The notes: generated from the sequence alone by a model not told the origin. A DNA stretch of 64,000 nucleotides from Aphrocallistes beatrix (GCA_963281255.1 OY725496.1:1922001-1986000), one strand, 5' to 3'. Positions 46,998 through 57,672 are shown, numbered from the stretch's first letter. Numbers and translations: made by a program.

Positions 46998-47589
46998 CAG
47001 GGTGATCCAAAAGTTCTGCAACTATAAATTCTACTTCATTGATTTGACTAAGATAATTTAGTTTAACTTTAAGTCAGTTTGCATCTATGGAATCTACCAC
47101 CCTTCTAGTTTAGAAATGAACATTATTCATTGCGCAAAAATATTTTTTATACAAATTTTTGAAATATTATATACCCGGGACTCCAATAATCTGATCTCAA
47201 AAATGTCAAGTTCGAAAAAAACTTTATTTCTCCTGTTTAAATATATTTATATCTTCCTATAGTCAGTTATTAATTGAAAATACTAAAATATGACTATTTC
47301 TTTTGATTTATTGACCGGGAATCACTAATAAGAACAACAATTGTTAAAGTATAATCATAGAATGTACCAAGCATTCGAGATTTTTCTTTTGATTTTTCTC
47401 TTTTTGCTAGACACACAAACATTTATGATCCATCTTAGCAAATCTATTAGGAAATACAGGCAATTGGATTGTAAAATAATTGAAATAACCCTTATAATTT
47501 TCAAATAAAACGAAATGTCGGATGTTAGATCCTCATGTATAAGTATAATACTTCAGCAAAATTTTTTGCAGAACTTTTGGATCACCCTG
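46998..47589. repeat. Mariner-type MITE, 592 bp, nested in Ginger1
   Basis: Inverted repeats CAGGGTGATCCAAAAGTTCT on the left and the exact inverse on the right, with TA on both sides (46996-46997 and 47590-47591). No gene inside. It lies in the intron between the GPY/F exon and the following exons, so it may have been tolerated by a working element. Confidence 0.9.
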
Positions 47590-47821
47590 TAGTGTGAAGT
47601 ACGATCTCTTTCATTTTCTAGACTCCACAACTTTTTGGATTTTCAAAAGAATCCATCTTTTCCCACCTTGCTAACCTAAAAGTAAGATTGGCTTTATTTT
47701 TTCTTTTGTAGCATTCCAGTTATTACATTACGTATATTACGTTTAATTACGATAATTATTACAAATAATTCTGTAAACTTGTCTATCCAGCTGTCAATTC
47801 CATATGATTACTTCTCACTAG

Positions 47822-48900
47822 GAAAATTTGGTGCAAAACGTACGAAATGGAACTTTTATGACTCCTCTACACGAACAATTGCACAGCCTGCAAAATAAGA
47901 TTCATAAATATGTGCCCAATACACTCATGTTTCAGTTTTTGAAAGATGCAGAAGAAGATTGGCTTGTAAGTTCAAATATCTAAATGGAATATGAAAACTC
48001 TTCCTCTTTCAATTAAACTTCTGTGAGTGACCAGTCACGCAGCGAAACATGCAAAGTTTGTTTGTATACTTTAAAATTATAATTTTAAATAAAATAATAT
48101 ATGCTTAGAAGAGGGGTATCATCGAGACTACAGATCTCTACCCTCACTTTACAGATATCCAGACTGCTCGTTATACTCACAAAGTATTGTATTCTGTGGT
48201 AAGTATTCACTATTTTAGCCGAATTATTTTTTAAATTTTCGATCAATCAAAATGTATTCTTAGGCGATGCAATACTTAAATACGATGCTATGGGAAACCC
48301 TGTCCAATACAGATACTCTTCCAAATCCATGTCCTGAATGCCCTCAAATTGTCGTTATTGACGAGAGTTGGCAACGAAGTATGTGCAATTTCCTAGGGCT
48401 AACCTTCGACTTAGTTAGCAAACAACCGTCTAATATTGTTGGGCGGCTTCTTAGGGATTTTGAACCATACGAAACTGATGACATCGTAGGTGATGGCAAT
48501 TGTTTATTTCGATGCCTCTCGAAAATAATTACGGGTAGTCAAGACAGTCACCTACAGCTCCGTTCTCTGATATCCCGATTTATTGCGAGTGAGGGCACAT
48601 CAAAACTTGGATGGTATTTTAAATCTAAGCAAACGACATCTAGTAAATATCTTCTAACAGAAAATCCTGTCCACCTTGAAGGAGCTTGGGGAAGTGACGT
48701 CGAAATTATGGTCGCTTCGGTTATTTTCACGCTGATATCTACGTAGCGAATAACGAGTATAGAAGTCAAGGATTCGTCAAGTACGCTGGAGCTTGCTCAG
48801 AGCTAGTACAACCCCGACATCTACATTATACATCACCAATTATGCCAATCACTATGAACCCGTTGTATCTATGCTGAATAGTTCGACTCCAACTTATGGT
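47822..48900 (+). pseudogene. Ginger1 C-terminal exons with OTU cysteine protease domain
   Basis: A small exon (47822-47965) reads LHSLQNKIHKYVPNTLMFQF. Another (about 48112-48200) reads IIETTDLYPHFTDIQ and ends at GTAAGT. The main exon from 48265 contains the OTU domain. YETDDIVGDGNCLFRCLSKI holds the catalytic Asp-Gly-Asn-Cys block, then LQLRSLISRFI and the GAWGSDVEIMV stretch. The catalytic-His block NHYEPV is found near 48850. OTU proteases remove ubiquitin, and in Ginger1 such a domain is fused behind the integrase, with role unknown. The OTU part is broken by a few frame changes and is inactive here. Confidence 0.8.
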
Positions 48901-48959
48901 GTTTATCGGATCAAGTAGTGGTTATCGAATAAATATTCTATAGTCATTACTTGATCTGA

Positions 48960-49207
48960 TCAGATACTCCGCCTAAGATACTCGACCCAGATACTCGACC
49001 CAGATACTCGATCCCAGATACTTGACCTCAGATACTCGATTCCAGATACTCGACCTCAGATACTCGATCCCAGATACTCGATCCCAGATACTCGACCCCA
49101 GATACTCGACCTCAGATACTCGACCCCAGATACTCGCTTCCAGATACTCGATCCCAGATACTCGACCCCAGATACTCGGCCCCAGATACTCGATTTCAGA
49201 TGGTCGA
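48960..49207 (+). repeat. Minisatellite CAGATACTCGACCC, about 17 units
   Basis: Tandem 14-15 base units, CAGATACTCGA followed by CCC, CCT, TCC or TTC. It lies directly behind the OTU exon inside the Ginger1 element. Confidence 0.95.
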
Positions 49208-49769
49208 CCTAAATAATTGTAGCATTTTGTAATTTTTAATTACCTTTAAATTTAAAATTTGTACGTATTATCATTATAAACCCGAAGATTTTGCTGTTTT
49301 CCTGATTATTATAATCAATAATTCACTCTCTTTGATTGGGTTATTCGGCGTAGATACATAGTGGGATGTTGGTAAAATAAGACGTTTATGTTTTCCCAAG
49401 TCATTCGCTACATACATGTTTTAAGTGTTGCCTTGCTCTATTTCCTGCAAAACCAATACGCGACAAGTAAAAAAATATTTGAATTAATCTTAAAATATTT
49501 TCTAGAATCCGTCAAGAATTTCCTGTTTAAGAATCCCATATTACGTAATTCTAAGAAATTTTAGCAATTCTTAGAAATAGTCTTAGAATAGCACTGAAAA
49601 TTTTAAAAATGAATTCTAAGAAGTTTAGCGAATTCGGCCCCAGAAATTATAAAATCAATTATACACAATAAATTTATGCATTTTTGTCTCATAATCTTAC
49701 GCCTCTAGACGCTACAAGTTGATACAAAATAGCAATGGAAAACTGGTTAAACGCAAAAAAATTAAAAGC

Positions 49770-49929
49770 AAGTGCCTCAAAATACGATAGTATATGATAT
49801 CCATTGAGCATCCCTAGTTCACTGATATAAACGCCTCAAAATACGATAGTATACAATTTCCATTGAGTATCCCTGGTCCAGTTATATAAGTGTTTCAAAA
49901 TACGATGCGCCTCAAAATACGATACAACA
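49770..49929 (-). repeat. Ginger1 right terminal inverted repeat with duplicated subterminal unit
   Basis: It carries four copies of GCCTCAAAATACGATA-type sequence (about 49774, 49833, 49892 and 49909) against two at the left end. The unit containing CATTGAGTATCCCTGGTCCA is present twice, so this end is about one unit longer than the left. Confidence 0.9.
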
Positions 49930-50180
49930 GGCCTTATATTAAGTAGGCTATGCCAAATGATATAATTGTGTAGAGAATGTTATGTAATTCCTTTGCCAAG
50001 CAGAAAGTATTTTGTACACTATATTGTTTACATGACATCCAATATGATAATAAGACTATACTTGGTGTATAATTTATTCATTCCAGAACAGTCACTGAAA
50101 ATATGACATCAAACTCAAAATATAAACACTTGAATCACCCAATTTAGAAGCTTATATATAAAACTTGAATCATCCTATCT

Positions 50181-50595
50181 GCTTGGGTGGTGCAGTAGTT
50201 AGGGCGTTTGAATACCAAGACTTAGGTCGCGGGTTCTAACCTCACTCTAGTCATTTGCATTTTACTCTCAATTACATTGCTTCGGTAATGTAATCTGAGC
50301 CTACACTCTTGCAGAACCTTAGTGAGCTGAAAGCACAAAGGATGTCATCTCGTTTAAAGGTAAAGTTAGGTCAGGTGCTATCTTTCTTGCCTACTGTTAG
50401 CCGAGTTTTTCTCTGTAACACGCCATCATATGCACACAGACATGCCATCATTATGCATACATACACGCCGCATGCACACATTCAGCAACTATCAGTAGGT
50501 TTAGCACCTCACCCAGATTGTAAACCCCCTGAGAACATATTAGCATGGATTCGGGGGGTATATAAATCTATAAACTTTAACTTTAACTTTAATTA
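50181..50595 (+). repeat. tRNA-derived SINE
   Basis: The head resembles a tRNA: GGGTGGTGCAGTAGTTAGGG (A box region, 50185) and AGGTCGCGGGTTCTAACC (B box, 50224). These are internal promoters for RNA polymerase III. A tRNA-unrelated body follows, and the tail is a short run of CTTTAA units (about 50570-50595). The length of about 415 bases fits long tRNA-SINEs of invertebrates. No clear target duplication was found, because its 3' side abuts a reversed family A repeat. Confidence 0.7.
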
Positions 50596-50599
50596 AACA

Positions 50600-51035
50600 G
50601 GATATATCATCTCTAAATATGTCCATCTTAGTTTTAAAATCGATATCACTCGAAAAAATACCAAATTTGTCAATTTTTAAAATTTTGATGAGTAATGATG
50701 ACGTCATAGCAAAGTGATGAGTCATCATTTTTTGATGATAGTTGCATCATATGTGAGACGTGTTAGGATACAGATTCTATTAAAATTTCAGCCTTCTATC
50801 TCCTATAATGGCTGAGTTATGCTCGAAAAACTGTGTTGCTTAACTTTTAAAAATGTGACAATGACGTCATAATTCCATGATGAGTCGACATTTTCGTCTG
50901 AGCTCAGAACTTACTGGAGCCATAGCCAAAAGACTCCCACATGCCAAAAATCAGCTTTCTGGGCCTGACAGTTTCTTCAATCAATTCGTTACAGATATAT
51001 ATACACAAACAATAATCGAGTTTTAATAGTAAGGA
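50600..51035 (-). repeat. Dispersed family A, reverse copy without its GC end
   Basis: It runs from the body (GATATATCATCTCTAAATAT) to the inverted 5' end CGAGTTTTAATAGTAAGGA, with two TGACGTCA motifs. The GC-rich end is replaced by the SINE. Confidence 0.7.
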
Positions 51036-51114
51036 TATATTAATTATTTCCAAAGCATAATTACTTTTACTTCTGACAATGTGTTTCATTTTCTACTAGT
51101 CATTACCATCATAC

Positions 51115-51282
51115 AGGTGACTGCTTAATCTGGACACTTTGGTCCCGATTAAGCAGAGGTTCCAATTAACCGATGAAATTTAGTATTAGCTTATATGTAT
51201 GAGAACGATCCTGTTCCTGAAGACTTGTCCCAATTAAGCGGTTGTCTCGATTATCCGTAGTCCGATTTAGTGGAGTTGACTG
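51115..51282. repeat. MITE with CAGTCAACTCC-type ends, 168 bp
   Basis: The left is CAGGTGACTGCTTAATCTGG, the right inverse is CAGTCAACTCCACTAAATCG, and TA flanks both sides. It is a Tc1/mariner- or pogo-type MITE. Confidence 0.7.
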
Positions 51283-52355
51283 TAGTATGATTCAAAGTGG
51301 ATCAATCTGATACAAGTAACGTTAATATTCCGTTTTATTTATAGAAAACATTTAAACTGAATGATTCGAGAGTGTAGATTTCGAATTTGATGTCTGGCTC
51401 AGTTGGCAAAGATTAAATCAAATTTTCACCCAAAGATAGGTCCATTTTAGTATTACTAAGTCTCCAATTGACAATACGATATTAAAAAGTCCAGCGTTCC
51501 GTCAATTTTCGGGGGTATGGTTTTTCGAGGGGAGGGCAAGCAATAGATCCCCCCAGCGAATTTTAGTAAATTATTCGGTGGGAGGCAACAGAATGGAAAC
51601 CATTGATGTTAACAACTCACTACCTTAAGATCAAAAACTTTTCCCTGGGTCTTGAGCTCATAGACATAGAAACATGTTCTGGCAAAGCGGGGGGCGAGTC
51701 CAGTGGCGTATCCAGGATTGTGCATTAGGGGGCCTAGCAACCAGCTGGCGGTCTGGGGGAACTGTAAGCCCTTATTAATGTCCAGGGGAAAAGCCCCTGA
51801 AAGCTGATAACATTAGTTTCATAATTTGCAGATTCATCACAACATTTATTGCATAATTACGCTATATGAATGTCTAACTGATTAGTTGTTTAACACCGTC
51901 CTACCCTCAAACCAATCGCTGGGGTGATGGTGAGGCCAACAGGAAGACGGAGAAATTACTTTGGAGACGGAGATTTTGCCATCGATTCTCTCCTACTGCT
52001 CAACCAAAGTCCCTGGGCATATTCTTGACCATTCAAGTTCCTAGCAAGTAAATATTTGCATCACATGACACAATCGCTGCACTCATCCAGCCGTATATGT
52101 ATGTTTCCTCTGTTGAGCAACAAGAAGGTATGCCTTGATACTGCAGGATACCCCTTTCGAACCCGAGATTTCAGCTCCTGTTGATGGAGAGGGGTCGAAA
52201 CTCACGATTCTACTGTCAAAGGTTAACCCGAATTCATCACATCAGAGGGAGAAAAAAACTAATACTCTCTAATAATTCCAATACCTTTATAGGCTCGAAC
52301 TGCTCTACACAAACAATAGTAATCATAAAATCAAAAACAGTGAATAACAAGGCAC
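51283..52355. other. No recognised gene
   Basis: It holds a possible hAT-MITE terminus CAGTGGCGTATCCAGGATT at 51701 without a found partner, and only short anonymous frames. Confidence 0.4.
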
Positions 52356-52356
52356 A

Positions 52357-52730
52357 CTTAAGGTTGGCCTTTTCTATAGCAGCTAACTTTTGACTCTCTT
52401 CACCGATTTACTTAATTTTTTAGTGCATATTTGAATCGGAGAGTTATCTGCAAAAACTGCATTAATAATTGAATTAACTCAAGTAATAAAAAATTGAAAC
52501 TTAGGAAATAGATAAAATTCAAACTTAAATTCCCAAAGCAACATCTTATTTAGTAAATTAGAAATTATTTTTTCATAATAATCTTTTATTGGTAATATAT
52601 AAAAACTCAAGGTTCATTTGGTCCTAATCATAGAGATTTATCATAACGTTTTCGCTGTTCAATCTACAAAAGGTTATCCCACTTATAAGTTATAAAAAAA
52701 TTCTCAAAATATTGAATTTAAAAAATATAT
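52357..52730 (-). repeat. AAGGTTGGCC-family fragment
   Basis: It starts AAGGTTGGCCTTTTCTATAG and follows the right half of the family in reverse (TAGCTAACTTTTGACT, GAGTTATCTGCAAAA). It ends in an A/T run before the next MITE. Confidence 0.65.
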
Positions 52731-52735
52731 ATATA

Positions 52736-53165
52736 CAGTGGAACCTGTATATAACGGCCCCCCAAGGGAGTAGACAAAATTGGCCGTTATACACAGGTGA
52801 CCGTTATATACATGTGATTGTCTTAATCCCCAAAAGGTATCAACGTAGTGCAATAAATATCAAGTTTTTAGAAATCCATTACTTGAAGTAATTACATGAA
52901 CTTGTTTATCGTTCTTAACAGGTCCTGTAATAATCACATAAAAAGGTGAAAAAGGTTATGGTCGTTATAGACAGTGGTGGCCATTATAGACAGGTGATGG
53001 CCGTTATACACAGTTTTGGGTCAGTAAGGGACTACAAACGTGTAGCCGCTGGCCGCGTATAGCAGGTGACCGTTATACACAGGTTCAATATTATGGAATT
53101 TCGGACGGGGCTGTACATTGGTGACCCATATAGACAGGTGACCGTTATATAGAGTGGTCGTTATA
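52736..53165. repeat. CAGTGGAACCTGTATATAACGG MITE, one end replaced by a hAT
   Basis: It begins CAGTGGAACCTGTATATAAC after TA, with many internal copies of ACAGGTGACCGTTATA in both halves. The right end stops at GTGGTCGTTATA, where the hAT terminus CAGG begins, so the last dozen bases are missing. Relatives lie at 5932 (reverse) and as an 18-base stub at 59436 and 62738. Confidence 0.75.
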
Positions 53166-53278
53166 CAGGACCGGCGGAGTCGGTCCGGCCGGTCCGGCCA
53201 TGGCCGGACCGATATTTTGATCCGTCAGGTCAGTCCGGTTATGACAAAATCGACTTTTGACCAATCAACCTGCCTTCC

Positions 53279-54831
53279 ATGGTGAATCGGCGGGATTTTG
53301 GGAGGACTCAGACCATAAAACGTCCCTGCCAGTCTACTTGGTTCTCAAAATGGAAATGGCTTCATTACTGTGAAAAAGAAGACATTGTTTTTTGTCATTT
53401 GTGCATTCGCGCTTTGAAGCATAAGAAGATTGTGTATAAGCGAGGAGACCCAGCATTCATATATAACGGATTTTGTAATTGGAAAGATGCTACGATTGGA
53501 TTCAAAAAGCATGAATCGTCACTATTACATTTGAATGCCATGGAGGTAATGGTAGGAGTGCCGTCATGTTATAATGACATAGCTGAACACTTGTCACAAC
53601 AACATTCTAGTGACAAGAGAAATAATCGCCAGTGTTTACTCAAAATTCTATCCAATCTAAGATTCCTGTCTAGACAAGGTATATCTATACGAGGTGATGA
53701 CCAAGAACTAAATAGTAACTTTACACAGCTTTTGATACTTCGTGGCGAGGACGACCCTAGGATAGATACTTGGCTAAATCGCAAATCAAACAAGTATACT
53801 TCCCACGACATTCAAAATGAATTACTCAAAGTAATGGCTCTTTCAATTGTCAGAAAAATCGCTGGTTATATCAAAATTGCAACTTTTTTTGTATTATGTG
53901 CGATGAATGTACAGATTCGTCTAACAGGGAGCAAGTGGTCATTTGCATTAGATGGATTAATGATGAATTGGAGCCTCATGAAGATTTTATTGGACTGTAT
54001 ATGGTAGATGACATACGTGCAAATACAGTAGTAGCAGTAATTAAAGACACATTGCTACGGATTAACCTATCTCTCACGAAATGTGGAGCGCAATGCTATG
54101 ATGGCGCAAGTACTATGAGTGGAGCTAAAACAGGAGTTGCCAAGCAATTGTCCGACGAAGAGAGAAGGGCTATATACATACATTGCGACGGACATGCACT
54201 AAATTTAGCAACAGGAGATTCCGTTAAAAAATCTAAATTAATGAAGGACGCACTCGATACCACGTTTGAAGTATCTAAACTCATTAAATACTCCCCAAAC
54301 CGTGATGTTAAATTTGGAAAATTAAAAGAAAACCTTGCACCGGGAAATCCTGGTTTCCGTGTTTTGTGTCCGAGGTGGACTGTGAGAGCTGACACCCTTA
54401 AGTCTGTGCTGGATAACTACACAGTCCTCCAACAACTTTGGGAAGAATCAAAGAATGAAACTGCTGATCCTTCGATACGAGCAAGAATAATCGGTGTTGA
54501 AGCTCAGTTCAGGAGTTTTAAGTACTTGTTTGGTGTCTATCTTGGCCACCTATTATTACGACATACTGATAATCTCAGTAAAACTCTTCAATCAACGACT
54601 ATGTCTGCTTCCGAGGGGCAAAAAATTGCATCTATGACTGTGGCAACACTCGAAACTTTGAGAGATGAAGATGGTCAGTTTGATTTATTATGGAAGAAAG
54701 TTGAAATTCATGCGTTGTCACTCGATGTGGAGAGCCCAAAACTTCCCAGAAAGAGGAAAGTTCCACTAAGATATGCTGAAGGTACTCTTGAGCCAGATAT
54801 CTATGATGATTGTAGGCATTATTTTTTTTAA
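53279..54831 (+). pseudogene. hAT transposase (ZMYM1-like), N-terminal and core part
   Basis: The first frame (53279-54007) has a TTF-type zinc finger: WFSKWKWLHYCEKEDIVFCH, CHLC, GFCNWKDATIGFKKHESS with the final His. The DUF4371 region follows: LLKILSNLRFLSRQGISIRG. Reading switches frame at a run of T near 53890, and the second frame (53896-54831) continues with MCDECTDSSNREQVVICIRW, CYDGASTMSGAKTGVAKQ (catalytic region), IYIHCDGHALNLA, and CPRWTVRADTLKSVL with the conserved RW. It ends as GTLEPDIYDDCRHYFF, shortly before the inserted foldback. The single homopolymer shift could be a base-calling error or real. Otherwise this part is well kept. Confidence 0.85.
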
Positions 54832-54898
54832 AATTATATTGAAACATTGGACCTCGTCATTTCTTCCATCAAAGAACGATTTGATCAACCAGGTTATG

Positions 54899-55569
54899 GA
54901 GGTATTGAAAAGTCGAGAGAGCATGCTCGTTAAGTCCAGAGAGCATGCTCATTAGGTCGAGAGAGCATGTTCATTAGGTCGAGAGAGCATGCTCTTACAT
55001 TTATACCTTCTTTATGTTCAAAAAAGGTACAAGTATTTACTGATTTGAATCTACTACATGTGCCCTAGATACTGTACTTCACGTACGGAGTATCACCTAT
55101 AAAAATCCTGATGTAAAATTGGTTTAAATTAGTTCGAGAAGTTTCATATATGTAATAACTTCCTACTATTATAAGTAGGTATGATGCTGGTAACCAATGG
55201 AGGAATGGCGGAACTTTCGTCCCATGAAATGCCCTTTTCGCACCTAATGATTTCTCAATCAAAATGCCTCATTTTCACCCTTTTTTTCAAACATACTCCA
55301 CTCCAAAAGCCTCAATTTCCGTTCCTTACATATTAGTGCCCGTTTATTTTGGTCTCTAATGAGACAAAAATTCCAGGGACGAAAGTTCTGCTTACCCTAA
55401 TGGAGTATATAACGAGCATGCTCTCTCGACCTAACGAGCATGCTCTCTCGACTTAACGAGCATGCTCTCTCGACTTTTTATTATAAGGAGATAACGAGCA
55501 TGCTCTCTCGACCTAACGAGCATGCTCTCTCGACTTAACGAGCATGCTCTCTCGACTTTTTATTATAAG
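54899..55569. mobile_element. Foldback element with GAGCATGCTC tandem arms, 671 bp, inside the hAT
   Basis: Both arms are tandem arrays of a 22-base unit, GTCGAGAGAGCATGCTCGTT plus two more bases: about four units on the left (54913-54995) and six, inverted, on the right (55404-55556). Each unit contains the perfect palindrome GAGCATGCTC. The 8-base sequence AGGTTATG flanks both sides (54891-54898 and 55570-55577), a target duplication that restores the transposase frame if removed. The centre has no gene. An 8-base duplication fits hAT-driven or foldback-type insertion. Confidence 0.8.
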
Positions 55570-56145
55570 AGGTTATGATATCTATAAAAACTTGGAAGAA
55601 TTGCTCCTCAAAACCCTAAAGAAAGAAGAAAATAATGACTGCTTCCTAGCTGTAACCAATTTTTATGGTTCAGATTTGAATCCAAATGAGCTCCTACTTC
55701 AATTAAACGTACTTCAAGCTAATTTCCCCCCAAAAATTGCAAAGTCTGCTACCATTTTTGATGTGAAAGATTATATTTTGAGCTTGTCCCACTTGAAAGA
55801 GGAATAATGTCAGAGATATGTAGTGTATTACAATTAATCTTAGTTATGCCCTCTACAAATGCTACTAGTGAGAGGACATTTAGTGCTCTGAGAAGAATCA
55901 AGACTTATTTAAGGAGCACAATGAGCCAAGAGAGGTTAAATAATTTGCTCACACTTCACGTTCATCAAAACTATACAGACTCATTGGACTTAGTCGAGAT
56001 AGCGAACGCATTTATCACTGGTTCTGAATCCAGACTATCTACATTTGGAAAGTTTACTGGGTTTGATCAACTTTCTCAGTGTTTTTGCATGAATTGTAAA
56101 CACATATTGAAACACATATTGAAATGTGATTTTTGCAAGAAATAA
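55570..56145 (+). pseudogene. hAT transposase (ZMYM1-like), C-terminal part with dimerisation domain
   Basis: After the foldback the protein resumes with RGYDIYKNLEELLLKTLKKE and runs to HLKEE at 55807. It is followed in an overlapping frame (55807-56145) by the dimerisation domain: LQLILVMPSTNATSERTFSA, LRRIKTYLRSTMSQERLNNL and LTLHVHQNYTDSLDL. The TSERTFSALRRIK block is diagnostic of hAT proteins. A stop and frame overlap near 55807 separates the two pieces. A GC-hairpin end like that of family A (GCGCGAGCAAACG, CGCGCTTGT) follows the stop codon at 56250-56296. Confidence 0.85.
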
Positions 56146-56437
56146 ATAGCTTATAGTGTATTAATAAGCAATGATTTTATTTATTGTGTGAGTAAACAAT
56201 ATGTATGTGTAAACAAATATTTACTTCGAATAGCATGTATCATACAGACACAAAGTGTATTCTGTCGAGCAGCGCGAGCAAACGAAACGCGCTTGTACGA
56301 AGTTAAATTTATTACTTAAAGTCAGTTTTGCTAGCTCACGAGAGTATCTAGACTCTTAGAGTCGAGAGGGTTGGAGGTGATTTCGAAGATCCCAAATTGG
56401 CCGGACCAATAAAAATCTCCTTCCGCCGGGCCTGATA

Positions 56438-57228
56438 TATATATCAAATTGCTGGAAATTTAGCGCTGAGCACGAATTTAGTAGTAAAATTATGATCTGA
56501 CATGGTTCGAAGAAGTTATTGATCTAGAATTCCGGTGGACACTATCGAATGAGGTTATTTTTGGGGTGGCCAGTCAGCAATGACCATTTTTTCCCACTTT
56601 TGATGGAGAAAAATTTGATATACCATATTTTGAAGTTAAGTAGTGCTATAAGTTGTCGAATAAGGATATTTGCATGTTATTTAATATTCCAAAACAGTTA
56701 AAACTAATGGAAATTGAGGGACATGTATAAATATTTTCTAAATCCTATTTTCTGAGACTTTTTTTTCAGCAATTATAAAGGTGATAACTTTTTGTAAATT
56801 CAACATGGGGACGAAATCTTAACGGTTTCTGATAGATCTCGAAGAGTAGAACATAATGAACAGACATATTTTTGATAATATAAATAAAAAGAGAATTATG
56901 AAAAAAATAGTGTCAAAATTACAAAAAATAAAATTCCTCGGGTGTTTTGGTTTGAATTTTTAACAAATTTCAAAAATATGTCTGTTCATTAGTTAGATCA
57001 TCAATTTATGAATGAATTTGAAAAGTTTCTAATTGATTGTAAGCATATTGTTTCCGATTTCTAACTTGTAAAATGACCAAATTTTTTTAAAAATTTTTTA
57101 ATCTCTTTAATTGTTTCAATTATTAATGCAGTTTTGCAAATAACTCTGCGATTCAAATCTGCACTGAAAAAATTAAATAAATCGGTTGAAAAAGTCAAAA
57201 GTTAGCTATTATAGGAAAGGCCAACCTT
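56438..57228 (+). repeat. AAGGTTGGCC-family copy, right part
   Basis: It begins within the family at ATATATCAAATTGCTGGAAA, contains GAATAAGGATATTTGCATG and TCTGTTCATTAGTTAGATC, and ends AGGAAAGGCCAACCTTAA. The left part is missing at the hAT boundary. Confidence 0.7.
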
Positions 57229-57230
57229 AA

Positions 57231-57406
57231 AATTGACAAATTTGGTGATTTTTCAAGTGATATCGAATATAGAAGTAAGACAGACATATTTAGAGATGCT
57301 ATCTCCCTTATAATTAACCACTGTGATCCCTGGCGCCCGAAGGGAGCCTCCGGCGGACACAAAGTGTCCGCCAGCCGCGCAGCGCAAGCAAGCGAACCGC
57401 GCTTGT
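57231..57406 (+). repeat. Dispersed family A, 3' end
   Basis: Last part of the body (AATTGACAAATTTGGTGATT) and the full GC block with GGCGGACAC / GTGTCCGCC arms, ending CGCGCTTGT. It joins the preceding family directly at CCAACCTTAA. Confidence 0.7.
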
Positions 57407-57672
57407 TATTATAAATTATTATTAAATTTGATGTCATATATTGAAGCTCATTCGTGGAATATCAGTAATGTGGTTTTGACACTGTTTTTACACCGATATA
57501 TGATACATTTTGGATATTATACCACATTACTCACATTCTAGCATAGTTGGGATAATGCAACATTACCAATGGACTCCAGCTAGTTAATACCTGGTTAATA
57601 AAAAGAATATTTGCTATGTTGCTTCAGCGGGATACGAGGAATCAATAATTAATAGTTATCCTTTGCTCGAGT
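57407..57672. other. No recognised feature
   Basis: Short AT-rich spacer between two family A ends. Confidence 0.4.

Larger units (their letters stand above)
43590..49929 (+). mobile_element. Ginger1-type DNA transposon, 6340 bp, GGCC target duplication
   Basis: The ends are TGTTGTATCGTATTTTGAG and its inverse, so the element starts TGT and ends ACA like Gypsy LTR termini, a known Ginger feature. GGCC flanks both sides (43586-43589 and 49930-49933). Ginger1 elements make 4-base duplications and carry inverted repeats of 40-270 bases. Here they are about 83 (left) and 160 (right). Inside are exons for a Gypsy-like integrase with zinc finger, GPY/F domain and a C-terminal OTU protease. No reverse transcriptase, capsid or polymerase is present, which excludes an LTR element or Polinton. 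A MITE (46998-47589) sits in an intron. The element is complete in outline but decayed. Confidence 0.9.
53166..56434 (+). mobile_element. hAT transposon, ZMYM1-like, 3269 bp
   Basis: The ends are CAGGACCGGCGGA and, inverted on the right, CAGGCCCGGCGGA, with GGTCCGGCC-type motifs repeated beside them. A full-length set of transposase segments lies between. The flanks do not show a matching 8-base duplication (left TCGTTATA, right ATATATAT), so ends may have been rearranged. A 671-base foldback sits inside the coding region. Confidence 0.85.

Noticed and set aside
49022-49216. Frame of repeated RYSIPDTRSQILD at 49022-49216
   Set aside because: It is a translation of the CAGATACTCGA minisatellite.
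43590-49929. Polinton or Gypsy-type element because of the integrase
   Set aside because: No polymerase, capsid, reverse transcriptase or LTRs. Inverted ends, a 4-base duplication and an OTU domain point to Ginger1.
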